Shown here: positions 54,370-62,209 of the stretch, piece after piece
Layout: each line of letters begins with the position of its first letter
Position numbering within the stretch: position 1 is the stretch's first letter
Source of the DNA: Paracoccus sp. MC1862
GTDB lineage: Bacteria > Pseudomonadota > Alphaproteobacteria > Rhodobacterales > Rhodobacteraceae
Reading direction: 5' to 3'
Assembly: GCF_016617715.1 (NCBI RefSeq)
Contig: NZ_CP067225.1
Location: forward strand, 1,116,001-1,180,000
Length of the DNA: 64,000 bases
Position numbers and translations under genes: made by a program
Notes under the pieces: model-generated
Told to the model about the DNA's origin: nothing
Databases searched by the model: none
What the model saw: the letters and a program-made list of their open reading frames with translations, nothing else

Positions 54370-55026
54370 TCAGTTCGCGGCGGCCAGCTTTTCGTCGATC
54401 TCGGCCTTCAACTGCTCCCATGGCGCGTTGCGGACGGTTTCGCCGCCGATGATGAAGGTCGGCGTGCCCTCGATCTTGTCGGCGACCGCGTTCTGCTGGA
54501 AGGTCGCAAGCAGGCTTTCCACCTTGGCCGTGTCCTGCCAGCAGGCGTCCATCTGCTCGGTCGAATAGCCCGCCATCGCACCGATCTTGCGCAGGTTCGC
54601 GGCCAGTTCGTCGCCGGTCTTGGCGCCCAGCCATTCGCGCTGCTTTTCGAACAGCATCCCGGCGACGGGATAGAACTTCTCCTCGCCGCCGCAACGGGCC
54701 AGGATGCCGGCCCACAGGCCCGGCTCGTCGAAATAGACATCGCGCTGGGTGAAGCGGACCTTGCCGGTGTCGATGTATTCCGCCTTGAGTTGCGGATAGA
54801 CGTCGGTGTGGAAGGCCGCGCAATGGCTGCAGGTGAAGCTGGCGTATTCGATCATCTCGACCGGCGCATCCTCGGCGCCTTGCCAGATGTCGGGCTGTAT
54901 CGCCGGGGCAGCCTGCGCCTCGGCTGCCGGAGCGGTCTCGGCGGGGGCGGTCGTCTGGGCCGCCACGGGCAGCGCCAGCGCGGCAAGCGCTGCGGCCGAG
55001 ATCAGGCTGCGGAGGGTCGGGGTCAT
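54370..55026 (-). CDS. DsbA-family thiol:disulphide oxidoreductase
   Basis: 218 residues, periplasmic. Signal peptide LISAAALAALALPVAAQ, an Ala/Pro-rich linker (about 24-45), then a thioredoxin fold with active site ASFTCSHCAAFH (CSHC) and cis-Pro loop EGTPTFIIGG. Similar to the DsbA-like proteins of alphaproteobacteria (Com1/BdbD group). Overlaps the downstream end of the dciA gene by 4 bp (its ATG lies in the dciA stop), so the two are co-transcribed. Confidence 0.93.
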   Translation of the reverse strand: MTPTLRSLISAAALAALALPVAAQTTAPAETAPAAEAQAAPAIQPDIWQGAEDAPVEMIEYASFTCSHCAAFHTDVYPQLKAEYIDTGKVRFTQRDVYFDEPGLWAGILARCGGEEKFYPVAGMLFEKQREWLGAKTGDELAANLRKIGAMAGYSTEQMDACWQDTAKVESLLATFQQNAVADKIEGTPTFIIGGETVRNAPWEQLKAEIDEKLAAAN

Positions 55027-55607
55027 GGATTGGCCTTTCGGTCGTGGGAAAACATCGCCCGTTTCCGGGCATCCTGCGCGGCGCGGGCAAGCACCAGCCG
55101 CCGCATGGATTCGGCAAGCCGCGGATCGTCGAAGCGGGCGGCAACTTCATCGGCCGCGGCAATTGCCTCGGGCGGCGGAGGAGAGTCGACTTGCGGGGCC
55201 GGGCGGAACTGCGCCTGCCCCCCGGCGAATCCCTGAGCTGCGGTCTGCGTCACCACGATCCGCGCGATGGCGTTGAAGCCGTAGACCGCGTTCACCCTTT
55301 CGCGCAGGCGGGGAAGCTGCATCTGCACCAGGGGCGCGTGGGCTCCGTCGGTCAGCAGCGTCAGCGTGGCGCCGAAGCCCTTGCCGTGGCTGACCTTGAC
55401 GGGGCGCGTATGGGCGGCGGTTTCCGGTCCCACGATCTCGGGCCAGTCCGTCAGCAGCCGCGCCACCGCGAAGCCGCGCTTTTCGGCGGTCTTGCGAACC
55501 TCGGGCGCGACCAGCGAGGCGGCGGGCTCGAACCCCCGCATCCGCCGTTTCGGCGGGGCGTCGGACGAGGCGGTGCGCTTGCGCGGGGGCTTGGAGCTGG
55601 CGGTCAT
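55023..55607 (-). CDS. dciA: DciA-like protein (DUF721)
   Basis: 194 residues. The DUF721 core spans about 45-130 (RLLTDWPEIVGPETAAHTRP ... LTLLTDGAHAPLVQMQLPRL ... VNAVYGFNAIARIVV), followed by a disordered tail. DciA loads the replicative helicase in bacteria lacking DnaC. Gene order with a DsbA-like protein downstream and mutY divergently upstream is common in Rhodobacterales. ATG 55607 gives the usual length; a longer frame upstream overlaps mutY and is not likely. Confidence 0.88.
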   Translation of the reverse strand: MTASSKPPRKRTASSDAPPKRRMRGFEPAASLVAPEVRKTAEKRGFAVARLLTDWPEIVGPETAAHTRPVKVSHGKGFGATLTLLTDGAHAPLVQMQLPRLRERVNAVYGFNAIARIVVTQTAAQGFAGGQAQFRPAPQVDSPPPPEAIAAADEVAARFDDPRLAESMRRLVLARAAQDARKRAMFSHDRKANP

Positions 55608-55671
55608 GCGTGGCCTTGAACGGGTTGCGCCCAATCTGGACGCTCTGCGCGCGGGATGCCAGATGGGGGCG

Positions 55672-56709
55672 ATGACCAAGGGGGCAAACTTGCGTGAAAC
55701 CGCCGTCAGCGATGAAGTCGCGCCCCGCCTGCTGGGCTGGTATGACCGCCATGCGCGGGTCCTGCCCTGGCGCACCCCGCCCGGCACGGCGCCGATGGAC
55801 CCATACCGCGTCTGGCTGTCGGAAATCATGCTGCAGCAGACCACCGTCGCGGCGGTGAAGTCGTATTTCGAGCGGTTCACGGCCCTCTGGCCCTCGGTCC
55901 AGTCGCTCGCCGCCGCCGACGAGGCGCAGGTGATGGCCGAATGGGCGGGCCTGGGCTACTACGCCCGGGCCCGCAACCTGATCGCCTGCGCCCGGATGGT
56001 TGCCGCCGCCGGCGGCTTCCCCGACACGCGCGAAGGGCTGGCCGCCTTGCCCGGCGTCGGCCCCTATACCTCGGCCGCCATCGCCGCCATCGCCTTCGAC
56101 CGGCCCGAGACGGTCGTGGACGGCAATGTCGAGCGTGTCGTCGCCCGGCTGTTCGCCATCCAGACCCCGCTGCCCGCCGCCAGGCGCGAGTTGACGGGCC
56201 TTGCCGCAACCCTGACGCCGACCGAAAGGCCCGGAGATTTTGCGCAGGCGACGATGGATCTGGGCGCCACCATCTGCACGCCCCGCAACCCCGCCTGCGG
56301 CATCTGCCCTCTGATCGACCTCTGCGCCGCCCGTGCGGAAGGCATCGCGCCCGAGCTTCCCCGCAAGGTGCCGAAACCCGCCAAGCCCATCCGCACCGGC
56401 ACAGTCTGGGTCGCCATGGACGAGGGAACCGTCCTGCTGGAACGCCGCCCCGCGCGCGGGCTGCTGGGGGGCACGCTGGGCTTCCCGACGACCGGCTGGG
56501 ACGGCACCGATCTGCCCGCGCCCGGCCCCGGCCCCTGGACCGACCGGGGAGAGGTCCGCCACGTCTTCACCCATTTCGACCTGCGCCTGCGCGTCCTGAC
56601 CGGCCCGCCTGCCGGAACCACGCGCGGAGAGCAGACCTCCCGCGCCAGCTTCGACCCGAACGCCCTGCCGGGACTGATGCGGAAGGTCTGGGCGCTGGCC
56701 ACGCGCTAA
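55672..56709 (+). CDS. mutY: A/G-specific adenine glycosylase
   Basis: 345 residues; removes adenine mispaired with 8-oxoguanine. Catalytic Glu in RVWLSEIMLQQTT, helix-hairpin-helix LPGVGPYTSAAIAAIAF, catalytic Asp in VVDGNVERVV and a 4Fe-4S cluster ICTPRNPACGICPLIDLCAA (Cys-x6-Cys-x2-Cys-x5-Cys). The C-terminal NUDIX-like 8-oxoG-sensing domain begins near 240 (TGTVWVAMDEGTVLLERRPA). I take the ATG at 55672; 64 bp separate it from the divergent dciA start. Confidence 0.96.
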   Translation: MTKGANLRETAVSDEVAPRLLGWYDRHARVLPWRTPPGTAPMDPYRVWLSEIMLQQTTVAAVKSYFERFTALWPSVQSLAAADEAQVMAEWAGLGYYARARNLIACARMVAAAGGFPDTREGLAALPGVGPYTSAAIAAIAFDRPETVVDGNVERVVARLFAIQTPLPAARRELTGLAATLTPTERPGDFAQATMDLGATICTPRNPACGICPLIDLCAARAEGIAPELPRKVPKPAKPIRTGTVWVAMDEGTVLLERRPARGLLGGTLGFPTTGWDGTDLPAPGPGPWTDRGEVRHVFTHFDLRLRVLTGPPAGTTRGEQTSRASFDPNALPGLMRKVWALATR

Positions 56710-56782
56710 GGAACTTTCCCACCAGCCACGCGCTTTCCCCGGCACTGCCAGCGATCGACCGCGCAATTCCGGGGAGGAACCC

Positions 56783-58123
56783 ATGCGAACATCCACGATC
56801 CTGACCAGCCTGCCGCTGACATTCGCGCTTCTGGCACCCCTTCACGCTCAGGAGGTTCTAACCGGCGAGGCCGCCTTCGGCACCGCCGAGGACAACGCTC
56901 CCGGCACCCGCCGCCACATCACGGCAGACGCCCTGCCCGCGCCCAGCCACGCCGAAAACGACCCCGAGGCGCCGGATTTCCAGAACAACCCGACGATGGT
57001 CGACCGGCCGGAAGGCACGATGCCGCAGGTGCCCGAGGGCTTCGCGGTCGAGGTCTTCGCCGAAGGCCTGACCGAGCCGCGCGTCATCCGCATCGCCCCC
57101 AACGGCGACATCTTCGTGGCCGAAAGCGAGGCGGGCCGGGTCTCGGTCTTCCCGGCCGACGCGCAGGCACCCGCCACACCCGAGGTTTTCGCTGAAGGAC
57201 TCGACCGACCCTTCGGCATCCTGTTCCACCCGCCGCAGAACCCCGAGCACGTCTATGTCGCGGCGGCCAACCAAGTCGTCCGCTACCCTTACGCGGAAGG
57301 CGACCGGACAGCCTCGGGCGAGGCCGAGGTGATCCTCCCCGACATCCCGACCGAGCGGCACTGGACCCGCGACCTCGCCACGACGGCGGACGGCAGCCGC
57401 ATCTTCGTCTCGATCGGCTCGGCCTCGAACGTGGCCGGCGCGATGTCCGACGAGCCGCCCGAGGAGATCACCGCATGGGAGCAGAGCTACGGTGTCGGCG
57501 CCGCCTGGGGGGACGAGGAAAACCGCGCCGTGGTGCAGGTCATGAACCCCGACGGCAGCGAGTTGCGGAACTTCGCCACCGGCCTGCGCAACTGTTCCGG
57601 CATGGCGGTGCAACAGGATGGCACGCTCTGGTGCACGGGCAACGAGCGCGACCACATCGGCCCGAACCTCGCGCCCGACTACATCACTTCGGTTCAGGAC
57701 GGCGGCTTCTACGGCTGGCCTTGGTATTACGCGGGCGGCAACGAGGACCCCGCCCATGCGGGCGAGCGCCTCGACCTTGCCGACAAGTCCCTCACCCCCG
57801 AGGTGCTGCTGCAGGCCCATTCCTCGACCATGCAGCTTGTCTTCCACGACGACGAGGCCTTTCCAGAAGAATACCACGGCATCTTCGCCACCATGCGGGG
57901 GTCGTGGAACCGCGAGAACCGCACCGGCTACAAGGTTGTCCGCGCGCTGATCGAGGATGGCAAGCCCACCGGCGTCTACGAGGACTTCATGACCGGCTTC
58001 GTGCTGAACGAGGCCGAGGTCTGGGGCCGCCCCACAGGCATCGCGGTCCTGCCCGACGGCAACCTGCTGGTCAGCGACGACGCCAACGGCACGATCTACC
58101 GCGTGACCCATGGCGGGCAGTAA
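56783..58123 (+). CDS. PQQ-dependent sugar dehydrogenase-like protein
   Basis: 446 residues, glucose/sorbosone dehydrogenase (GSDH) family, six-bladed propeller, periplasmic. Signal peptide STILTSLPLTFALLAPLHAQ. Propeller signatures: LTEPRVIRIAPNGDIFVAES, RPFGILFHPPQNPEHVYVAA, SIGSASNVAG, NFATGLRNCSGMAVQQDGTL, PTGIAVLPDGNLLVSDDANG. Relatives oxidise aldoses with PQQ; the substrate is not predictable. Start follows GGGGAGGAACCC. No PQQ biosynthesis genes nearby. Confidence 0.88.
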   Translation: MRTSTILTSLPLTFALLAPLHAQEVLTGEAAFGTAEDNAPGTRRHITADALPAPSHAENDPEAPDFQNNPTMVDRPEGTMPQVPEGFAVEVFAEGLTEPRVIRIAPNGDIFVAESEAGRVSVFPADAQAPATPEVFAEGLDRPFGILFHPPQNPEHVYVAAANQVVRYPYAEGDRTASGEAEVILPDIPTERHWTRDLATTADGSRIFVSIGSASNVAGAMSDEPPEEITAWEQSYGVGAAWGDEENRAVVQVMNPDGSELRNFATGLRNCSGMAVQQDGTLWCTGNERDHIGPNLAPDYITSVQDGGFYGWPWYYAGGNEDPAHAGERLDLADKSLTPEVLLQAHSSTMQLVFHDDEAFPEEYHGIFATMRGSWNRENRTGYKVVRALIEDGKPTGVYEDFMTGFVLNEAEVWGRPTGIAVLPDGNLLVSDDANGTIYRVTHGGQ

Positions 58124-58234
58124 GGCTTGCAGTATCCGTCACTGATGCAGGGCCGAAGCGATTGAACAAGCTTGGGGCGGGGCGGAAGCCCTGCCCTTTT
58201 CCTCTGGCCGGCTGGCCCGCGACGGAGGGCTGTC

Positions 58235-58870
58235 TCAGCCCCGCCAGACTGCAGGCATCAGCCCGCGCAGGGCATTCCCGACCCACAGGCGGACGCGCGG
58301 CAGGTCCCCGGCCATCAGCCTTTCCTCGTGGCATTGCCCGCCGTCCAGCAGTTCCGCCCGCAGCACCCCGGCCAGCAGCCCGCTGGACAGGGGCGGCGTC
58401 CGCATCCCCGCGCCCCGGTCGAAGAACAGCGTAGTGATGGTGCCGTCGCAGGCCTCTCCGCGCTCGTTCAGGAACAGCAGTTCGTCCAGCCCCTCGGGCA
58501 TCGCCGCGCGGGCGTTGTCATAGACCGCCCGGCGCGTGGTCTTGTGCCGCAGCCAGGGATCGCCTGAATCCAGCCGCGCCGGTGCCAGCCCCAGCCGCCA
58601 TTCCGCCGGTGAGGGCGGCAGGGAATGGCGCGTCACCTCCAGCAAGCCGCCGCGGTCCAGCGTCAGCCGCAGCCGCGCGGGCATTCCTGCGTCGCCGGTC
58701 AGCGCGGCGCGGGCGGCATCCGCATCGCAGGGCCAGCCCAGCGCCGCGGCGCTGGCCGCAAGCCGCGCCAGATGCCCCCTGATGCGCGGGCAGGCCGTGC
58801 CGTCCCACAGCGCCGTCTCGATCAGCCTCAGTCCGGGGTCGTCAGCGGCAGCGCGAAGCGGGTTTTCCAC
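58235..58870 (-). CDS. pabC: class IV aminotransferase, aminodeoxychorismate lyase-like
   Basis: 211 residues; converts 4-amino-4-deoxychorismate to 4-aminobenzoate and pyruvate. PLP fold-type IV features: the lysine region DPWLRHKTTRRAVYDNARA, ELLFLNERGEACDGTITTLF and LSSGLLAGVLRAELL. The start is taken as GTG 58870, inside the pabB end (43-bp overlap), because similarity begins at LRLIETALW and the stop of pabB precludes a long leader. Immediately after pabB, forming a folate operon. Confidence 0.85.
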   Translation of the reverse strand: MENPLRAAADDPGLRLIETALWDGTACPRIRGHLARLAASAAALGWPCDADAARAALTGDAGMPARLRLTLDRGGLLEVTRHSLPPSPAEWRLGLAPARLDSGDPWLRHKTTRRAVYDNARAAMPEGLDELLFLNERGEACDGTITTLFFDRGAGMRTPPLSSGLLAGVLRAELLDGGQCHEERLMAGDLPRVRLWVGNALRGLMPAVWRG

Positions 58871-59988
58871 AGCGCCTCCTCCCATTCCTCGGGGGCGGTG
58901 GAATCGTCCACCACGCCGCCGCCCACGTTCAGCGTCACGCGCCCGCCCGGCCAGACCGACAGAGTGCGGATCGCGACCGAGAAGCAGCCCGAGCCATCCG
59001 GCGCCATCCAGCCGAGGCTGCCGCAATAGGCGCCGCGCGGGAAGGGCTCGAGTTCGCGGATGATCTCCATCGCGCGGATCTTCGGGGCGCCGGTGATCGA
59101 GCCGCAGGGGAACAGCGCCCGCATCAGCGCGGGCAGGCTGGCGGGCGCGGCCAGTTGGCCGGTCACGCGCGAACTCATCTGGTGGACGGTGGCGAAGCTG
59201 TCGACCGTGAACAGTTCCGGCACGCGGACGGACCCGATGCGGCTGATCCGGCCGATGTCGTTGCGCAGCAGGTCCACGATCATCAGGTTCTCGGCGAGGT
59301 TCTTTTCCGATGCCGCCAGCGCCGCCGCCAGTTCCGCATCGCGCCGGGGGTCGGGGTCACGCGGCGCCGTGCCCTTCATCGGGCGCGTCTCGATCAGCCC
59401 CTCGGCATCCAGCCGCACGAAAAGCTCGGGCGAGCGCGAGACGAGCGCCGGCCCGCCCAGATCGGCGAAGGCGCCGAAGCCGACCGGCTGAAGCCCCCGC
59501 AGCGCATGGAAGAGCCCGAGGGCCGAGCCGCTTTCCAGCCGGCTTTCCAGCGGAAAGGTCAGGTTGACCTGATAGCAGTCGCCGGCGCGGATATAATCCT
59601 GCACCCGGGCAAAGGCCGCGTCATACCCGGCCCGAGAGATCAGCGGCCGGAAAGGCGACAGCCGGACCTGTTCGTCCGGCACAGGCAGATCGGCATCCTC
59701 GGGTCGGTCGAAGATCCCGAAGGCCAGCAGCGGGCCTTGCATCTGCGGCATCAGCGGCAGCAGTCGCTCTTCCAACGCGTAGCCGGCCTCGTAGGCGATC
59801 CAGCCGGCGATCCACCGGCCCGCGCGGCGCGCCCGGTCAAGGCGTTCCAGCGCCGGGGCGACCTCGGCCGCGCTGTCGGCCGTGACCAGCGCATGCGGGC
59901 CACGAAACAGCGCGGGCCGGTTCTTCGGGCCGAACTCGCAGAATATCACAGGCCCCTCCGCCACCATCCGGCAGGGCGGTGCCTGCAT
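58828..59988 (-). CDS. pabB: aminodeoxychorismate synthase component I
   Basis: 386 residues; aminates chorismate for folate synthesis. Chorismate-binding fold: YIRAGDCYQVNLTFPLESRL, ETRPMKGTAPRD, ENLMIVDLLRNDIGRI, FPCGSITGAPKIRAMEII and LNVGGGVVDDSTAPEEWEE. The PIKGT-type lysine is present in PMKGT. Start Met 59988 (or 59967) is chosen by length. Partner glutamine amidotransferase pabA is not in the window. Confidence 0.94.
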   Translation of the reverse strand: MQAPPCRMVAEGPVIFCEFGPKNRPALFRGPHALVTADSAAEVAPALERLDRARRAGRWIAGWIAYEAGYALEERLLPLMPQMQGPLLAFGIFDRPEDADLPVPDEQVRLSPFRPLISRAGYDAAFARVQDYIRAGDCYQVNLTFPLESRLESGSALGLFHALRGLQPVGFGAFADLGGPALVSRSPELFVRLDAEGLIETRPMKGTAPRDPDPRRDAELAAALAASEKNLAENLMIVDLLRNDIGRISRIGSVRVPELFTVDSFATVHQMSSRVTGQLAAPASLPALMRALFPCGSITGAPKIRAMEIIRELEPFPRGAYCGSLGWMAPDGSGCFSVAIRTLSVWPGGRVTLNVGGGVVDDSTAPEEWEEALWKTRFALPLTTPD

Positions 59989-60136
59989 CGTCCGGGCAAG
60001 CGATAGCGCCGGGGCACGGGGCTGTATAGGTCCGCAGCCCGAACCGCGCCCGGCCAGCGCCGGTGCCTTGTCACCCGCGCGATTGCAACTACCCTTCGCG
60101 GCAAGGCGTTTCCGGGCAGAGCAAAGGGTGACGGGC

Positions 60137-61006
60137 ATGGCGGCCAGCAAGACGGCAGGCAGAAAATCGAAGGCTCTGGCGGCGAAGATGAGCGGGCTGC
60201 AGGCGTTCCGCCGCCTGATCGAGCAGGGCGCGGCGACCCATGACGCGCAGATCGAACCGATCCTGACCTCGGACGATCCCGAGGCGGTGCATCGCGCGCG
60301 GGTGGCGCTGCGGCGGATGCGGTCCACCGTGCGGGGGTTCGCGGACATGCTGTCGCCGGATGCGGGCGGGCGGCTGGAATCGGCGCTTGCCGACAGGTTC
60401 CGCGCCCTCGGCCCTCTGCGGGATGCCGATGTTCACGCCGGGGAACTGGCCGGCAGCCCCGCGGGCGACGAGGCCGCGCGGCAGGCGGCGGAACTGCGCA
60501 AGGCGCTGCGGGCCGAGATGAAGGGCAAGGCGTGGATGCTGCTTTCGGACGAGGTGGCGCGGCTGCTGGATAGCGCGAAACTGACCGGCAGCGGGCGGCG
60601 CCGGCGGCTGGCCGAGGCCTCGGTGCGGGTGATCGCCTCGCGCGCGCTGCAGGTCGCCTGGACCGAGATGCTGGCCTTCGGCGACCACCTGGACCGGCTG
60701 TCCGAAGACGACCTGCATGATTTCCGCAAGCGGGCCAAGGACATGCGCTACCTGTCCGAGTTCTTCGGTCCGCTCTGGCCCGGCAAGCCCGAGGCCGAGA
60801 TGGTGCGCCGCATGGCCCGGATGCAGGACGCGCTGGGCACGCTCAACGACCTGACGAACATGCGGCGGAACGCGCAAGAGGGTCCTGAGGAGCACTGGCT
60901 GCCCGCAGATGCCTCGAAGCGGGAAGCCAAGGCCCGCGAGCAGGCGGACAAGGCCTGGGCGAGGCTTCGCAAGGTCGCGCCATGGTGGTGCGCGCCGCAG
61001 GACTGA
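60137..61006 (+). CDS. CHAD domain protein
   Basis: 289 residues, a CHAD (conserved histidine alpha-helical) domain: EAVHRARVALRRMRSTVRGF, LGPLRDADVHAGEL, DDLHDFRKRAKDMRYLSEFF, MQDALGTLNDL. CHAD proteins bind polyphosphate and often localise to polyphosphate granules; the usual CYTH partner domain is absent here. ATG 60137 sits after AGGGTGACGGGC. Divergent from pabB with 148 bp between starts. Confidence 0.92.
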   Translation: MAASKTAGRKSKALAAKMSGLQAFRRLIEQGAATHDAQIEPILTSDDPEAVHRARVALRRMRSTVRGFADMLSPDAGGRLESALADRFRALGPLRDADVHAGELAGSPAGDEAARQAAELRKALRAEMKGKAWMLLSDEVARLLDSAKLTGSGRRRRLAEASVRVIASRALQVAWTEMLAFGDHLDRLSEDDLHDFRKRAKDMRYLSEFFGPLWPGKPEAEMVRRMARMQDALGTLNDLTNMRRNAQEGPEEHWLPADASKREAKAREQADKAWARLRKVAPWWCAPQD

Positions 61007-61127
61007 CGGGCGGCAGGTGCCGGAAACGAGGTCTTGGTGCCCACGGATTTCTGCCCCTGCCCGGTTGCCGTTTCCGGGCGCTGCGGGCTAATGTCCCCCC
61101 GTTCGCAAGAAGACAGGGGGATTGAGA

Positions 61128-62129
61128 ATGAGTTTCAAGGGGTTGGTTGCCGCTTTCGCGCTTGCCGCGTCCTTCGCGCAGGTATCCGCCGCGCAGGAGA
61201 TGTCCTTCTTCCGCATCGGCACCGGCGGAACCGCGGGCACCTACTACCCGATCGGCGGGCTGATCGCGAACGCGATCTCGAACCCGCCCGGATCGCGCGC
61301 CTGCGAGGATGGGGGTTCCTGCGGGGTGCCGGGGCTGGTGGCGACGGCGGTGGCCTCGAACGGGTCGGTCGGCAACGTGAACGGCATCAACGGCGGCGCG
61401 ATGGAGGCGGGCTTCACCCAGTCCGACGTGGCCTACTGGGCGCAGACCGGAACGGGCCTGTGGGAAGGCCAGCCGGCGGTCGAAAAACTGCGGCTGATCG
61501 CGAACCTTTACCCCGAAAGCATCCACCTGGTCGCGCGGGCCGACTCGGGCATCGCCTCGCCCGCAGATCTCAAGGGCAAGCGCGTCTCGCTGGACGAGCC
61601 GGGCTCGGGCACACTTGTGGACGCCAAGATCATCCTCGAAGCCTTCGGCCTGTCGGAAGCGGACGTCACCGCCGAATACCTCAAGCCCGACCAGGCGGCC
61701 GACCGGATGCGCGACGGGGCGATGGACGCCTTCTTCTTCGTCGGCGGCTTTCCGGCGGGCGCCATCGCGGAACTGGCCAGCCAGCACGCCGTGACGCTGG
61801 TGCCGATCGCCGGTCCCGAGGCCGACAAGCTGCGCGAGACCTACAGCTTCTTCGCCACCGACACCGTTCCGGCAGGCACCTATGAGGGGCAGGACGCGGA
61901 TGTTGGCACGCTTTCGGTCGGCGCGCAGCTTGTCACCAGCGCCGATCAGCCCGACGACCTGGTCCACGGCATCGCTCAGGCGCTTTACAACGAGAACACG
62001 CAGAAGCTGTTCGCGGCTGGCCATGCCAAGGGCAAGCTGATCACGCTGGACAGCGCCACGCAGGGGGCGGGCATCCCCTTCCATCCGGGCGCCGAACGCT
62101 TCTACAAGGAGGCCGGCAAGCTCGAATGA
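61128..62129 (+). CDS. TAXI-family TRAP solute-binding protein
   Basis: 333 residues; signal peptide MSFKGLVAAFALAASFAQVS with cleavage after AAA or AQ. TAXI signature FRIGTGGTAGTYYPIGGLIA, then AVASNGSVGNVNGING, ADSGIASPADLKGKRVSLDE and DAFFFVGGFPAGAI. Two cysteines (ACEDGGSC) may form a disulphide. Start ATG 61128 follows GGGGGATTGAGA. With the fused permease after it, forms a complete TAXI transporter, likely for an organic acid such as glutamate or 2-oxoglutarate (family knowledge). Confidence 0.94.
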   Translation: MSFKGLVAAFALAASFAQVSAAQEMSFFRIGTGGTAGTYYPIGGLIANAISNPPGSRACEDGGSCGVPGLVATAVASNGSVGNVNGINGGAMEAGFTQSDVAYWAQTGTGLWEGQPAVEKLRLIANLYPESIHLVARADSGIASPADLKGKRVSLDEPGSGTLVDAKIILEAFGLSEADVTAEYLKPDQAADRMRDGAMDAFFFVGGFPAGAIAELASQHAVTLVPIAGPEADKLRETYSFFATDTVPAGTYEGQDADVGTLSVGAQLVTSADQPDDLVHGIAQALYNENTQKLFAAGHAKGKLITLDSATQGAGIPFHPGAERFYKEAGKLE

Positions 62130-62147
62130 GCCGGGCCTGACCCACGG

Positions 62148-62180
62148 AAGGACGCGGCCGGTCTCCGGTCCGCGTCCTTT
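62148..62180 (+). terminator. stem-loop between TAXI receptor and permease genes
   Basis: AAGGACGCGG, 12-base loop, CCGCGTCCTTT: a perfect 8-bp GC stem followed by TTT, 18 bp after the receptor stop and 29 bp before the permease start. Probably partial termination that sets more receptor than permease. Confidence 0.7.
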
Positions 62181-62209
62181 GTCATTGATCCGCAACGCAG
62201 GACACCAGA